The notes: generated from the sequence alone by a model not told the origin. DNA of 64,000 nt from Citrobacter sp. RHB25-C09 (GCF_013836145.1 NZ_CP057483.1:4278001-4342000), one strand, 5' to 3'. Shown: positions 26,623-36,168, counted from the first letter of the stretch. Numbers and translations: made by a program.

Positions 26623-28107
26623 ATGTTTAGCTCCACCTCAATTTACGCCGCTATTGATTTAGGTTCGAACAGTTTTCATATGCTGGTTGTACGTGAGGTG
26701 GCAGGAAGCATCCAGACGCTCACGCGAATTAAACGTAAGGTGCGTCTGGCTGCTGGCCTGAATAGCGAAAATGTCCTCTCTGCTGAAGCAATGGAGCGCG
26801 GCTGGCAATGCCTGCGTCTGTTTGCTGAGCGTCTGCAAGACATTCCTCAACCGCAAATTCGCGTGGTCGCTACGGCAACGCTGCGCATCGCCGTGAATGC
26901 CGGTGAGTTTATCGCCAAAGCGCAGGAGATCCTCGGCTGTCCGGTCCAGGTCATCAGCGGGGAAGAAGAAGCGCGTTTGATTTATCAGGGCGTGGCCCAT
27001 ACTACCGGCGGCGCAGATCAGCGTCTGGTGGTGGATATCGGCGGGGCCAGTACCGAGCTGGTGACCGGCACGGGTGCGCAAACCACCTCGCTGTTCAGCC
27101 TGTCGATGGGCTGTGTCACCTGGCTTGAACGCTACTTTACCGACCGCAATCTGGCGCAAGAAAATTTCGACGAAGCAGAAAAAGCGGCGCGTGATGTGCT
27201 GCGTCCGGTTGCCGACGAATTGCGCTACCACGGATGGAAAGTCTGCGTTGGCGCCTCTGGCACCGTCCAGGCGTTGCAGGAAATTATGATGGCGCAAGGG
27301 ATGGATGAACGTATCACCCTCGCCAAACTTCAGCAGTTAAAACAGCGGGCGATCCACTGTGGTCGTCTTGAAGAGCTGGAAATCGAAGGGTTAACGCTGG
27401 AGCGCGCGTTAGTCTTCCCGAGCGGGCTGGCCATTCTGATCGCCATTTTCACCGAGTTGAATATTCAGTGCATGACGCTGGCGGGGGGAGCGCTGCGTGA
27501 AGGACTGGTCTATGGAATGCTGCATCTCTCTGTTGATCAGGACATTCGTAGTCGCACATTGCGCAATATTCAGCGTCGTTTTATGGTGGATACCGAACAG
27601 GCGCAGCGTGTCGCTGGACTGGCGGTTAATTTTCTCGATCAGGTCGAGAATGAGTGGCATCTGGAGCCGATCAGCCGTGAACTTCTGATCAGCGCATGCC
27701 TGTTGCATGAAATTGGCCTGAGCGTTGATTTTAAGCAGGCCCCCCAGCATGCGGCCTACCTGGTGCGTAATCTCGATTTGCCTGGCTTCACGCCGGCGCA
27801 GAAAAAGCTTCTTGCCACACTGCTGTTAAACCAGACCAATCCGGTCGACCTTTCTTCGCTGCATCAGCAAAACGCCGTACCGCCGCGCGTGGCTGAACAT
27901 CTCTGTCGTTTACTCAGACTGGCGATTATCTTTGCCAGTCGCCGACGTGACGACCTCCTGCCCGCGATTTCCATGCGAGCTGACAATGAAATTCTGACGC
28001 TGACGTTACCTGAAGGCTGGCTGGCGCAGCATCCGTTGGGGAAAGAGTTGATTGATCAAGAAAGCCAGTGGCAAAGCTATGTCCACTGGCCGCTGGAAGT
28101 GCGGTAA
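26623..28107 (+). CDS. gppA: Guanosine-5'-triphosphate,3'-diphosphate pyrophosphatase
   Basis: Converts pppGpp to ppGpp and also hydrolyses polyphosphate; member of the Ppx/GppA branch of the sugar-kinase/Hsp70 ATPase fold. It has 494 residues. The N-terminal phosphate loop Asp-Leu-Gly-Ser-Asn-Ser-Phe-His, a second glycine loop (Asp-Ile-Gly-Gly-Ala-Ser-Thr-Glu) and a C-terminal HD-like helical domain are present. Reads on from rhlB; a REP lies just past the stop. Confidence 0.97.
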   Translation: MFSSTSIYAAIDLGSNSFHMLVVREVAGSIQTLTRIKRKVRLAAGLNSENVLSAEAMERGWQCLRLFAERLQDIPQPQIRVVATATLRIAVNAGEFIAKAQEILGCPVQVISGEEEARLIYQGVAHTTGGADQRLVVDIGGASTELVTGTGAQTTSLFSLSMGCVTWLERYFTDRNLAQENFDEAEKAARDVLRPVADELRYHGWKVCVGASGTVQALQEIMMAQGMDERITLAKLQQLKQRAIHCGRLEELEIEGLTLERALVFPSGLAILIAIFTELNIQCMTLAGGALREGLVYGMLHLSVDQDIRSRTLRNIQRRFMVDTEQAQRVAGLAVNFLDQVENEWHLEPISRELLISACLLHEIGLSVDFKQAPQHAAYLVRNLDLPGFTPAQKKLLATLLLNQTNPVDLSSLHQQNAVPPRVAEHLCRLLRLAIIFASRRRDDLLPAISMRADNEILTLTLPEGWLAQHPLGKELIDQESQWQSYVHWPLEVR

Positions 28108-28117
28108 TTGTTGATTT

Positions 28118-28148
28118 GCCGGATGGCGCTCGCGCGGATCCGGCCTAC
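28118..28148. repeat. REP element between gppA and rep
   Basis: GCCGGATGGCGCT, a short loop, then ATCCGGCCTAC. A single REP between convergent genes whose last four bases reach into the 3' end of rep. Confidence 0.85.
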
Positions 28149-30169
28149 GACTTCTCTTTTGCTTTTGCCATCATGGCGCGAATATTCGCGATGCTGGCCT
28201 GCCCCTTCTGCATGCGTTCTTCGGCACTGACCACTTTACGCTCCTGCTCCCAGATCAGATCGTCCTGCGGTAACTCCAGCAGGAAACGACTTGGCTCCGG
28301 ACGCACCAGTTCACCGTACTGACGACGCTCTTTACACAACGTAAAGATCAGCTCTTTCTGCGCACGGGTGATCCCAACATAGGCCAGACGGCGCTCTTCA
28401 TCGATATTGTCTTCGTCGATGCTGCTCTGGTGCGGCAGAAAGCCTTCCTCCATGCCCACCATAAACACGTAAGGAAATTCCAGACCTTTCGAGGCATGCA
28501 GGGTCATCAGTTGAACCTGATCCAACTCTTCTTCGCTTTCGCCGCGCTCCATCATGTCGCGCAGGGTGAACCGGGTGACAACCTGGGTCAGCGTCATTGG
28601 TTCGTCCAGTTCGCTGCCTTCCAGCATTTCGGTCATCCAGCTAAACAGCTGGTTGACGTTTTTCATCCGCATTTCAGCGGCTTTTGGACTCGGCGAGGTT
28701 TCATACAGCCAGGATTCGTAATCAATGCCATGAATAAGATCGCGCACGGCCGCAATCGGCTCACGCTCTGCCAGACGCTGTATCTCACCCAGCCAGTGGG
28801 TAAAGCGGGTGAGGGAATCATAACCGCGCCCGGTGAGGGTCTGGCTCAACCCCATGTCAAAGCTGGCGGTAAACAGGCTTTTATTGCGCGTCGTCGCCCA
28901 CTCACCCAACTTTTGCAGCGTGGCGGGGCCGATTTCGCGTTTTGGTGTATTCACAATGCGCAGGAATGCACTGTCATCATCCGGGTTGGTCAATACCCGC
29001 AGGTAGGCCAGCAGATCTTTGATCTCCGGACGCGAGAAGAACGATGTGCCGCCGGAAATTTTGTACGGAATACGGTTCTGCATCAGGAATTTTTCGAACA
29101 CCCGTGCCTGATGGTTGCCGCGATACAGAATGGCGTAATCTTTATATTCCGTTTTGTTCACAAAGTGATGAGCGATCAGCTCCCCGGTCACCCGCTCAGC
29201 TTCATGTTCTTCATTGTTGGCGCTCAATACCTTGAGTTCCGCGCCATAGCCCAGTTCAGAGAAAAGGCGTTTTTCAAATACGTGTGGATTATTGGCAATC
29301 AGGATATTTGCCGCCTTCAGGATGCGCCCGGAAGAACGGTAGTTCTGCTCCAGCTTGATCACCTGCAGCGCCGGGAAATCCTGGCTTAACAGCACCAGGT
29401 TTTGCGGCCGCGCGCCGCGCCAGGAGTAGATTGACTGGTCATCGTCACCCACCACGGTAAAGCGCGCGCGATTCCCCACCAGCAGTTTTACCAGTTCGTA
29501 CTGGCTGGTGTTGGTATCCTGGTATTCATCCACCAGCAGATAGCGAATCTTATTCTGCCAGCGTTCACGTACCTCTTCATTTCGCTGAAGCAGCAGTGTC
29601 GGCAACAGAATGAGATCGTCGAAATCAAGCACGTTACAGGCTTTCAGATGCGCGTCGTACAGGCTATAGCAGTGGGCGAAAATGCGGTCTCGCTCACCGA
29701 TAGCGGTAGCCGCCGCCTGAGCGGGCGTTTTGAGATCGTTTTTCCAGTTGGAGATCGTGGAGATCAGTTGCTGGAGAACAAGCTTGTCATCCTCAATCAG
29801 ACCCTCGGTCAGCTCTTTCAACAACGCCAGTTGGTCCGTATCGTCGAACAGCGAGAAATTCGATTTCATCCCCAGCGCCGCGTATTCGCGTTTAATCACT
29901 TCCAGACCCAGGGTATGGAAGGTAGAGATCATCAGTCCGCGCGCCTCTTTTCGCCCAAGCGTCTGGCCGACACGCTCTTTCATTTCGCGCGCCGCTTTAT
30001 TGGTAAAGGTGACCGCCGCAATGTGCCGTGCCTGATAGCCGCAGCCACGGATCAGATGGGCAATTTTATTGGTGATGACGCGCGTCTTACCGGAACCCGC
30101 TCCTGCCAGCACCAGGCAAGGTCCGGTGACGAATTCGACTGCTTGTTGTTGGCCGGGGTTTAAACGCAT
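28145..30169 (-). CDS. rep: ATP-dependent DNA helicase Rep
   Basis: UvrD-like superfamily 1A 3'-5' helicase that works with the replisome (binds DnaB) to clear protein blocks. It has 674 residues, one more than E. coli Rep. Walker A is Ala-Gly-Ala-Gly-Ser-Gly-Lys-Thr (22-29); other motifs visible are Asp-Glu-Tyr-Gln-Asp-Thr (Walker B), Gly-Asp-Asp-Asp-Gln-Ser-Ile-Tyr (III) and Val-Gly-Ile-Thr-Arg-Ala (VI). The C-terminus ends in a basic helical tail used for the DnaB contact in E. coli. Convergent with gppA. Confidence 0.98.
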   Translation of the reverse strand: MRLNPGQQQAVEFVTGPCLVLAGAGSGKTRVITNKIAHLIRGCGYQARHIAAVTFTNKAAREMKERVGQTLGRKEARGLMISTFHTLGLEVIKREYAALGMKSNFSLFDDTDQLALLKELTEGLIEDDKLVLQQLISTISNWKNDLKTPAQAAATAIGERDRIFAHCYSLYDAHLKACNVLDFDDLILLPTLLLQRNEEVRERWQNKIRYLLVDEYQDTNTSQYELVKLLVGNRARFTVVGDDDQSIYSWRGARPQNLVLLSQDFPALQVIKLEQNYRSSGRILKAANILIANNPHVFEKRLFSELGYGAELKVLSANNEEHEAERVTGELIAHHFVNKTEYKDYAILYRGNHQARVFEKFLMQNRIPYKISGGTSFFSRPEIKDLLAYLRVLTNPDDDSAFLRIVNTPKREIGPATLQKLGEWATTRNKSLFTASFDMGLSQTLTGRGYDSLTRFTHWLGEIQRLAEREPIAAVRDLIHGIDYESWLYETSPSPKAAEMRMKNVNQLFSWMTEMLEGSELDEPMTLTQVVTRFTLRDMMERGESEEELDQVQLMTLHASKGLEFPYVFMVGMEEGFLPHQSSIDEDNIDEERRLAYVGITRAQKELIFTLCKERRQYGELVRPEPSRFLLELPQDDLIWEQERKVVSAEERMQKGQASIANIRAMMAKAKEKS

Positions 30170-30563
30170 AGGAAATCGTGCTCAATCTTCGAACGGGGGA
30201 GGAATTGTAGCAGAAAGCGAGGCAGAGATTGAGCGTTCCGTTTTCTCGCGCTTAGCCGCCTTTGAAAGAAAAATAACCTCTCGTATGCTCGCTATCAATA
30301 ATTGATTCCTGAACAATACCCTACAGCGATCACACGGAAAAAGTTTAACAACGGAAGCAGGTAGAGCTGAATTAACGTCTTGAGTTTAAAAGCAAAACAG
30401 TAAAAATATTCATGCACTGCTGCTTCTGTTTGTACAAATCAACAAAAAAGGGGCCGTTCAACCCACTTTCTTTGTCTGTTCATCCGAAACATTTCAACGC
30501 TAAATACGCTAATACATCAGGGGTGAGCCACGGACTGCCCCCTCCTCTTATGCTGAGCATACA
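30170..30563. promoter_or_regulatory. rep / cdaR-like divergent region
   Basis: A 394-bp AT-rich gap between the start of rep and the start of the CdaR-type gene; both promoters must lie here. I see no gene in it. A perfect 10-bp palindrome TTTGTACAAA (30429-30438) stands about 125 bp upstream of the regulator start and could be an operator, but nothing else supports that. Confidence 0.5.
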
Positions 30564-31703
30564 ATGAATAAGATTCAAGCCAATTACTACCTACAAGACT
30601 CAACCGCACGCCAGATTGTGCAACGCACAATGGGGATCATCCCCTACTCGGTAAATGTCATGAATGAGCACGGCATGATCATCGCGTCCGGCGAATCCTC
30701 ACGATTACATCAGCGCCATGAAGGCGCAGTGCTGGCACTGACCGAAAACCGGGTTGTTGAAATCGACTCCGCCACCGCGGATAAGCTCAAAGGGGTGAAG
30801 CCCGGTATCAATTTACCGATTAACTTCCGCGATAGACTGATAGGGGTTCTGGGCATTACCGGTGAGCCAAGTGAAGTCAAAGCCTACGCGCAGCTCGTAA
30901 AAATGGCGTCCGAACTCATCATCGAACAAATGGCGCTACTTGAGCAAAAACAGTGGGATAAACGCTACCGGGAAGAGTTGATCAATCAGCTTATTTTGCG
31001 GGATCAGCCGCCGTCGTCGTTAAGCGCGGTCGTTTCGTGGCTGGGCGTCAATCTCCAGGTCCCACGCGTGGTGTTGATTATGGAGTTACAGCAGCCGGAT
31101 CGCGACGCCCTGAGAAACCTGATGGATTATTTTGAGTACAGCGCCCGCGATCATCTGGTGACGTTTTCCGATTTCAACGAACTCATCATTTTAAAGCCCA
31201 TTAGCGTGAAAAATAGCGGCTGGGATAAATCTCAGGAGCTGAATGAGCTACAGAAATTCAAGCATTACGCCCAATCCTGCGGCTTTTCACGCCTGATTGT
31301 TGGCGGCTTTTTTGCGGGCGAAAATGGTCTACGCCGCTCTTACCAGACGGCAAAATCAACGCAAGCGATGGCCAGAAGACTGAAGTTAAAGCATCAATTT
31401 ATTTTTCATGATGACTACGCGCTGGCCTCTTTGCTGGGCGGACTTTCAGATACCTGGCAAGCGGAAGAGTTATCAAAAATTTGGCGTAACCTGGTCGACC
31501 AGGACGCAAAAGGCGTTTTGCAAAAAACGCTGCACCACTATTTCGAACATAATTGTGATCTCCCGCAAACAGCGACCAGTCTGCATATTCATGTCAATAC
31601 TTTACGCTATCGCTTGCAGCGGGTTGAAGATATTACCGGGATAAAAATCAACAACTTAAAACAACTACTTTGGTTGTATATCGGCATGGAGCTGCATCGC
31701 TGA
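30564..31703 (+). CDS. CdaR/SdaR-type sugar-diacid/glycerate regulator
   Basis: Transcription factor of the CdaR (SdaR) family, 379 residues, similar in layout to E. coli CdaR but clearly a distinct paralogue. An N-terminal sugar-diacid recognition domain (about 8-140, with Gly-Ile-Asn-Leu-Pro and Gly-Val-Leu-Gly-Ile-Thr-Gly-Glu-Pro) is followed by a GGDEF-like middle part and a C-terminal PucR-type helix-turn-helix (about 318-375, His-Val-Asn-Thr-Leu-Arg-Tyr-Arg-Leu). The family activates glycerate and glucarate genes, and here it precedes a permease and glycerate kinase, so control of these by glycerate is likely (inference). The ribosome-binding site is weak. Confidence 0.85.
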   Translation: MNKIQANYYLQDSTARQIVQRTMGIIPYSVNVMNEHGMIIASGESSRLHQRHEGAVLALTENRVVEIDSATADKLKGVKPGINLPINFRDRLIGVLGITGEPSEVKAYAQLVKMASELIIEQMALLEQKQWDKRYREELINQLILRDQPPSSLSAVVSWLGVNLQVPRVVLIMELQQPDRDALRNLMDYFEYSARDHLVTFSDFNELIILKPISVKNSGWDKSQELNELQKFKHYAQSCGFSRLIVGGFFAGENGLRRSYQTAKSTQAMARRLKLKHQFIFHDDYALASLLGGLSDTWQAEELSKIWRNLVDQDAKGVLQKTLHHYFEHNCDLPQTATSLHIHVNTLRYRLQRVEDITGIKINNLKQLLWLYIGMELHR

Positions 31704-31822
31704 TCTGTAGTTTCCTCCAAATTCACCTGCGCTGAGTCGCGATTATTTAGCAGAACCACCCAAGGCTATTTGAACAGGCTTCTCCATACTGCCCTCTGCA
31801 AATTTTATGGAGAAAGCAGAAG

Positions 31823-33091
31823 ATGGTTTCAATATCCGCAACAGGCGCCATCATCGCACTCGTGGTGGCGATCGTTTTAATCTTACGAAAAGTTTCTCCC
31901 GCTTACGGCATGATGGTCGGTGCGCTGGTCGGTGGGCTCGTTGGCGGCGCCGATCTGGTGCAGACCGTTACGCTGATGGTGACCGGCGCACAGGGCATAA
32001 CCAACGCCGTCCTGCGTATTCTGGCGGCAGGCGTTCTGGCGGGTGTCCTGATTGAATCCGGCGCGGCTAACACCATCGCCGAAACGGTGGTTAAAAAAGT
32101 CGGCGAAAGCCGTGCGCTTTTAGCGTTAGCTATCGCCACCATGATTTTGACTGCCGTCGGCGTGTTTATTGATGTCGCGGTGATTACCGTCGCACCGATT
32201 GCGCTGTCGATCGCCAGACGAGCAGGCTTGTCCAAACTCGCTATTTTGCTGGCGATGATTGGCGGGGGTAAAGCTGGCAACGTGATGTCGCCGAACCCCA
32301 ATGCCATTGCCGCGTCAGACTCATTCCACGTTCCCCTCACCTCCGTCATGATGGCAGGGATTATTCCCGGACTGTTCGGTCTGGTGGTTGCCTACCTACT
32401 GGCCAAGCGCCTGAGCCAGAAAGGCTCGATGGTGACAGCGGAAGAGGTGATTTCAAACAGCATACATGGAGAGCAACCCGGATTCCTGGCCGCAATCAGC
32501 GCGCCGCTGGTCGCTATCGTGCTGCTGGCACTGCGCCCGCTGGCAGGAATTGCTATCGACCCACTGATTGCCCTGCCGGTGGGTGGGTTAGTCGGTGCGA
32601 TCCTGATGGGCCGGTTTAAACACAGTAACGCCTTTATGATGTCCGGGTTGAATCGTATGGCACCGGTCGCCATTATGCTGCTCGGTACCGGTACGCTGGC
32701 GGGTATCATCGCGAACTCCGAGTTAAAAGATGTACTGATTCAGGGGCTAACCACATCAGGCCTGCCGTCTTATCTGCTGGCACCGATTTCCGGCGCGATC
32801 ATGTCGATGGCAACCGCCTCCACAACCGCAGGCACCGCCGTCGCGGCTGGCGTGTTCAGCCAAACGCTGCTTGGCCTTGGTGTCTCAGCACTTGCCGGTG
32901 CGGCCATGATTCATGCGGGCGCAACCGTACTGGATCACCTCCCCCACGGCAGCTTCTTCCACGCCACGGGCGGCAGCGTCAGCATGCAAATCCACGAACG
33001 TTTAAAACTTCTGCCGTATGAAACCCTTGTGGGTTTTGTCATTGCATTGATTTCGACACTGATGTTCGGTGTCTTTGGACTCGCCGGGTAA
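31823..33091 (+). CDS. GntP-family permease, probable glycerate uptake
   Basis: Polytopic membrane protein of the GntP (gluconate:proton symporter) family, 422 residues with about 11-13 hydrophobic helices and many Gly/Ala-rich segments, for example the Gly-Gly-Gly-Lys-Ala-Gly-Asn region near residue 150. GGAG ten bases upstream supports ATG 31823. The next gene is glycerate kinase, 7 bp away, and the gene before encodes a CdaR-type regulator, so D-glycerate is the most likely substrate; gluconate or a related acid cannot be excluded from sequence alone. Confidence 0.85.
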   Translation: MVSISATGAIIALVVAIVLILRKVSPAYGMMVGALVGGLVGGADLVQTVTLMVTGAQGITNAVLRILAAGVLAGVLIESGAANTIAETVVKKVGESRALLALAIATMILTAVGVFIDVAVITVAPIALSIARRAGLSKLAILLAMIGGGKAGNVMSPNPNAIAASDSFHVPLTSVMMAGIIPGLFGLVVAYLLAKRLSQKGSMVTAEEVISNSIHGEQPGFLAAISAPLVAIVLLALRPLAGIAIDPLIALPVGGLVGAILMGRFKHSNAFMMSGLNRMAPVAIMLLGTGTLAGIIANSELKDVLIQGLTTSGLPSYLLAPISGAIMSMATASTTAGTAVAAGVFSQTLLGLGVSALAGAAMIHAGATVLDHLPHGSFFHATGGSVSMQIHERLKLLPYETLVGFVIALISTLMFGVFGLAG

Positions 33092-33098
33092 GCACACG

Positions 33099-34244
33099 AT
33101 GAAAATAGTTATTGCACCAGATTCATTTAAAGAAAGTTTATCAGCCATGCAGGTCGCGACCGCCATTGAGCAGGGCTTTCGCGAAATCTATCCCGATGCT
33201 GAATACGTGAAGTTACCAATGGCAGACGGCGGTGAAGGCACCGTTGAGTCGATGGTCGAGGCCACCCAGGGCCATTATCGCTACCTGGATGTGACGGGTC
33301 CTTTAGGGACAGAAGTCCAGGCGCGTTGGGGCGTGCTGGGCGATGGGAAAACGGCGATTATTGAAATGGCGGCGGCTTCCGGTTTGCATCATGTCCCGCC
33401 AGAAAGCCGTAATCCATTGCTCACCACCAGTTTCGGCACTGGCGAATTAATTCTTGCCGCGCTGGATCATGGTGTTGAACACATTATTCTCGGTATTGGC
33501 GGCAGCGCCACCAACGACGGGGGTGCCGGCATGCTACAGGCGCTGGGCATCGCCTTGCTCGATGAGCATGGCGAACCTCTGCCCTTCGGCGGCGGCGCCC
33601 TCGCCAGGCTGGCAAAAATCGATACCACACATGGCGATCCGCGCCTGAAAAAAATCTCTGTCACCGTAGCCTGTGACGTTAACAATCCGCTGTGCGGCCC
33701 AACGGGGGCTTCTGCAATCTTCGGTCCACAAAAAGGGGCAACCGCAGAGATGGTCGCGGTGTTAGACAGAGCGTTAGCCGTCTTTGGCACCCAGTTGCAG
33801 GAAATGACCGGGCGAGAGGTCATGAACACTGCGGGAGCAGGCGCGGCGGGCGGTATGGGGGCGGCGTTGTTAGGCGTGCTGAACGCAGAATTAAAGCCGG
33901 GCGTAGAGATTGTGATTGATGCGCTGCGCCTTGAGAGCCTCGTCGCCGACGCCAGTCTGGTGATTACGGGCGAAGGACGCCTCGACAGCCAGTCAATCTG
34001 TGGTAAAACGCCGATTGGTGTCGCGCGCTGCGCCAGGCGTTTTCAAAAACCGGTCATCGCGCTGGCTGGTGGTTTAACGCAGGATCACCAGATAGTGCAT
34101 GAACACGGCCTGGATGCCGTCTTTTCCGTACTGACGCATATCAGCACGCTGCCTGAAGCGTTGCAGGAGGCCGACTATAACCTTCGCGTCACTGCGCGGA
34201 ATATTGCCAGCGTCTGGAAGTTATCGCAGCAGGTACGGGAATGA
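33099..34244 (+). CDS. Glycerate kinase (GlxK/GarK family)
   Basis: Phosphorylates D-glycerate, in this family to 2-phosphoglycerate (type II kinases GarK/GlxK of E. coli), feeding lower glycolysis. ATG 33099 gives 381 residues and an N-terminus Met-Lys-Ile-Val-Ile-Ala-Pro-Asp-Ser-Phe-Lys that matches the family; a start at 33069 would overlap the permease gene. Signature segments Ala-Asp-Gly-Gly-Glu-Gly-Thr, Gly-Gly-Ser-Ala-Thr-Asn-Asp-Gly-Gly-Ala-Gly and Gly-Ala-Gly-Ala-Ala-Gly-Gly-Met-Gly are intact. It differs enough from garK and glxK that I give no symbol. Confidence 0.9.
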   Translation: MKIVIAPDSFKESLSAMQVATAIEQGFREIYPDAEYVKLPMADGGEGTVESMVEATQGHYRYLDVTGPLGTEVQARWGVLGDGKTAIIEMAAASGLHHVPPESRNPLLTTSFGTGELILAALDHGVEHIILGIGGSATNDGGAGMLQALGIALLDEHGEPLPFGGGALARLAKIDTTHGDPRLKKISVTVACDVNNPLCGPTGASAIFGPQKGATAEMVAVLDRALAVFGTQLQEMTGREVMNTAGAGAAGGMGAALLGVLNAELKPGVEIVIDALRLESLVADASLVITGEGRLDSQSICGKTPIGVARCARRFQKPVIALAGGLTQDHQIVHEHGLDAVFSVLTHISTLPEALQEADYNLRVTARNIASVWKLSQQVRE

Positions 34245-34294
34245 TGAACGCGTGCTAAAATCGCCCCCTAATCCATACCACTCAGGGCACGATC

Positions 34295-34576
34295 ATGGCA
34301 AAAACCGCAGCAGCACTGCATATTCTGGTGAAAGAAGAGAAACTGGCACAGGAGCTTCTGGAGCAGATTAAAAACGGCGCCGACTTTGGCAATCTGGCGA
34401 AAAAACACTCTATTTGTCCGTCAGGTAAACGCGGCGGTGACTTAGGTGAATTCCGTCAGGGGCAAATGGTTCCGGCTTTCGATAAGGTCGTTTTCTCCTG
34501 CCCGGTGCTGGAGCCAACCGGCCCGCTGCACACGCAGTTCGGTTATCACATCATTAAGGTGCTGTACCGCAACTAA
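34295..34576 (+). CDS. ppiC: Peptidyl-prolyl cis-trans isomerase C (parvulin)
   Basis: Small cytoplasmic parvulin-type prolyl isomerase, 93 residues, a single rotamase domain without signal peptide or chaperone domains. Conserved segments are His9-Ile-Leu-Val, the Phe-Gly-x-Leu-Ala-Lys loop, Gly-Gly-Asp-Leu-Gly-Glu-Phe and the C-terminal Gly-Tyr-His-Ile-Ile. It begins 50 bp after the glycerate kinase and ends at a strong terminator. Confidence 0.97.
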   Translation: MAKTAAALHILVKEEKLAQELLEQIKNGADFGNLAKKHSICPSGKRGGDLGEFRQGQMVPAFDKVVFSCPVLEPTGPLHTQFGYHIIKVLYRN

Positions 34577-34577
34577 C

Positions 34578-34612
34578 AAAAAGCCCGGAGTATCAACCTC
34601 CGGGCTTTTTTT
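34578..34612 (+). terminator. ppiC terminator
   Basis: AAAAAGCCCGGAG-TATCAAC-CTCCGGGCTTTTT with further T residues: a 13-bp stem two bases past the ppiC stop. The A/T symmetry means it could also work for leftward transcripts from ilvC. Confidence 0.94.
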
Positions 34613-34686
34613 GCCGGATGGCGCTACGCTTATCCGGCCTACGTTGTGGCATTGGTAGGTCGGGTAAGCGAAGCGCGACCCGACAA
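34613..34686. repeat. Two REP-like units between ppiC and ilvC
   Basis: Unit 1 at 34613-34642 (GCCGGATGGCGC...TATCCGGCCTAC) is a standard REP. Unit 2 at 34655-34686 (GTAGGTCGGGTAAGCG...GCGACCCGAC) is a related, diverged palindrome in the opposite sense. They fill the space between two convergent genes. Confidence 0.85.
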
Positions 34687-34692
34687 GGTTTA

Positions 34693-36168
34693 TCAACCCG
34701 CGACGGCAATACGCTTCATATCAGTCATGTAGCCACGCAGTTTCTGACCCACTTTCTCAATCTGGTGGCTGCGAATCGCTTCGTTCACATCACGCAGTTG
34801 CGCGTTATCCACCGCACCTTCGGCAATTGCTTTACCCAGATCGCCTGTTTGCAGCGTGGTCATGAACTCTTTCAGCAGCGGTACGCAAGCGTAAGAGAAC
34901 AGGTAGTTACCGTATTCTGCGGTATCGGAGATAACGACGTTCATTTCATACAGACGCTTACGGGCGATGGTATTCGCGATCAGCGGCAGTTCGTGCAGTG
35001 ATTCATAGTAAGCAGACTCTTCGATGATGCCGGAATCGACCATGGTTTCAAATGCCAGCTCAACGCCCGCTTTCACCATCGCGATCATCAGAACGCCTTT
35101 ATCGAAGTACTCCTGCTCGCTGATTTTACCTTCAAACTGCGGTGCAGTTTCGAACGCGGTTTTGCCGGTTTCTTCACGCCAGGTCAGCAGTTTCTTATCG
35201 TCATTCGCCCAGTCAGCCATCATGCCGGAAGAGAATTCGCCGGAGATGATGTCGTCCATGTGTTTCTGGAACAGCGGCGCCATGATGGTTTTCAGCTGCT
35301 CAGACAGCGCATAAGCACGCAGTTTCGCTGGATTAGACAGACGGTCCATCATCAGGGTGATACCGCCCTGCTTCAGCGCTTCGGTGATGGTTTCCCAGCC
35401 GAACTGAATCACTTTTTCTGCGTATGCCGGGTCAGTGCCTTCTTCCACCAGCTTGTCGAAGCACAGCAGAGAACCCGCCTGCAACATGCCGCACAGAATG
35501 GTCTGCTCACCCATCAGGTCAGATTTCACTTCGGCAACGAAGGAGGATTCCAGCACGCCCGCACGATGGCCGCCAGTCGCCGCAGCCCAGGCTTTGGCAA
35601 TCGCCATGCCTTCGCCTTTCGGATCGTTTTCCGGATGAACGGCGATCAGCGTTGGCACACCGAAACCACGCTTGTACTCTTCACGCACTTCAGTACCCGG
35701 ACACTTCGGTGCAACCATCACCACGGTGATGTCTTTACGAATTTGCTCGCCCACTTCAACGATGTTGAAGCCGTGGGAGTAGCCCAGCGCTGCGCCGTCT
35801 TTCATCAGCGGCTGCACGGAGCGCACTACGTCAGAGTGCTGTTTGTCCGGCGTCAGGTTCACGACCAGGTCTGCTTGCGGGATCAGCTCTTCATAGGTAC
35901 CGACTTTAAAACCGTTTTCGGTCGCTTTACGCCAGGAGGCGCGCTTCTCGGCAATCGCTTCTTTACGCAGTGCGTAAGCAATATCCAGACCGGAGTCACG
36001 CATGTTCAGCCCCTGGTTCAGGCCCTGCGCACCACAGCCGACAATGACCACTTTCTTACCCTGAAGATAGCTTGCGCCGTCGGCGAATTCGTCGCGACCC
36101 ATAAAGCGACATTTGCCCAATTGCGCCAGCTGCTGACGCAGATTCAGTGTGTTGAAGTAGTTAGCCAT
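34693..36168 (-). CDS. ilvC: Ketol-acid reductoisomerase
   Basis: NADPH-dependent isomeroreductase acting on acetolactate and acetohydroxybutyrate, the second common step to Val, Leu and Ile. The 491 residues make it the long class II form with a duplicated helical domain. The nucleotide motif is Gly44-Cys-Gly-Ala-Gln-Gly49. In E. coli, IlvY with bound substrate induces ilvC; ilvY is divergent here with shared operators. It is convergent with ppiC. Confidence 0.98.
   Translation of the reverse strand: MANYFNTLNLRQQLAQLGKCRFMGRDEFADGASYLQGKKVVIVGCGAQGLNQGLNMRDSGLDIAYALRKEAIAEKRASWRKATENGFKVGTYEELIPQADLVVNLTPDKQHSDVVRSVQPLMKDGAALGYSHGFNIVEVGEQIRKDITVVMVAPKCPGTEVREEYKRGFGVPTLIAVHPENDPKGEGMAIAKAWAAATGGHRAGVLESSFVAEVKSDLMGEQTILCGMLQAGSLLCFDKLVEEGTDPAYAEKVIQFGWETITEALKQGGITLMMDRLSNPAKLRAYALSEQLKTIMAPLFQKHMDDIISGEFSSGMMADWANDDKKLLTWREETGKTAFETAPQFEGKISEQEYFDKGVLMIAMVKAGVELAFETMVDSGIIEESAYYESLHELPLIANTIARKRLYEMNVVISDTAEYGNYLFSYACVPLLKEFMTTLQTGDLGKAIAEGAVDNAQLRDVNEAIRSHQIEKVGQKLRGYMTDMKRIAVAG

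Noticed and set aside
28430..29389. A 319-codon plus-strand frame opposite rep
   Set aside because: It is antisense to the helicase core, whose motifs on the other strand are complete; no independent coding signal.
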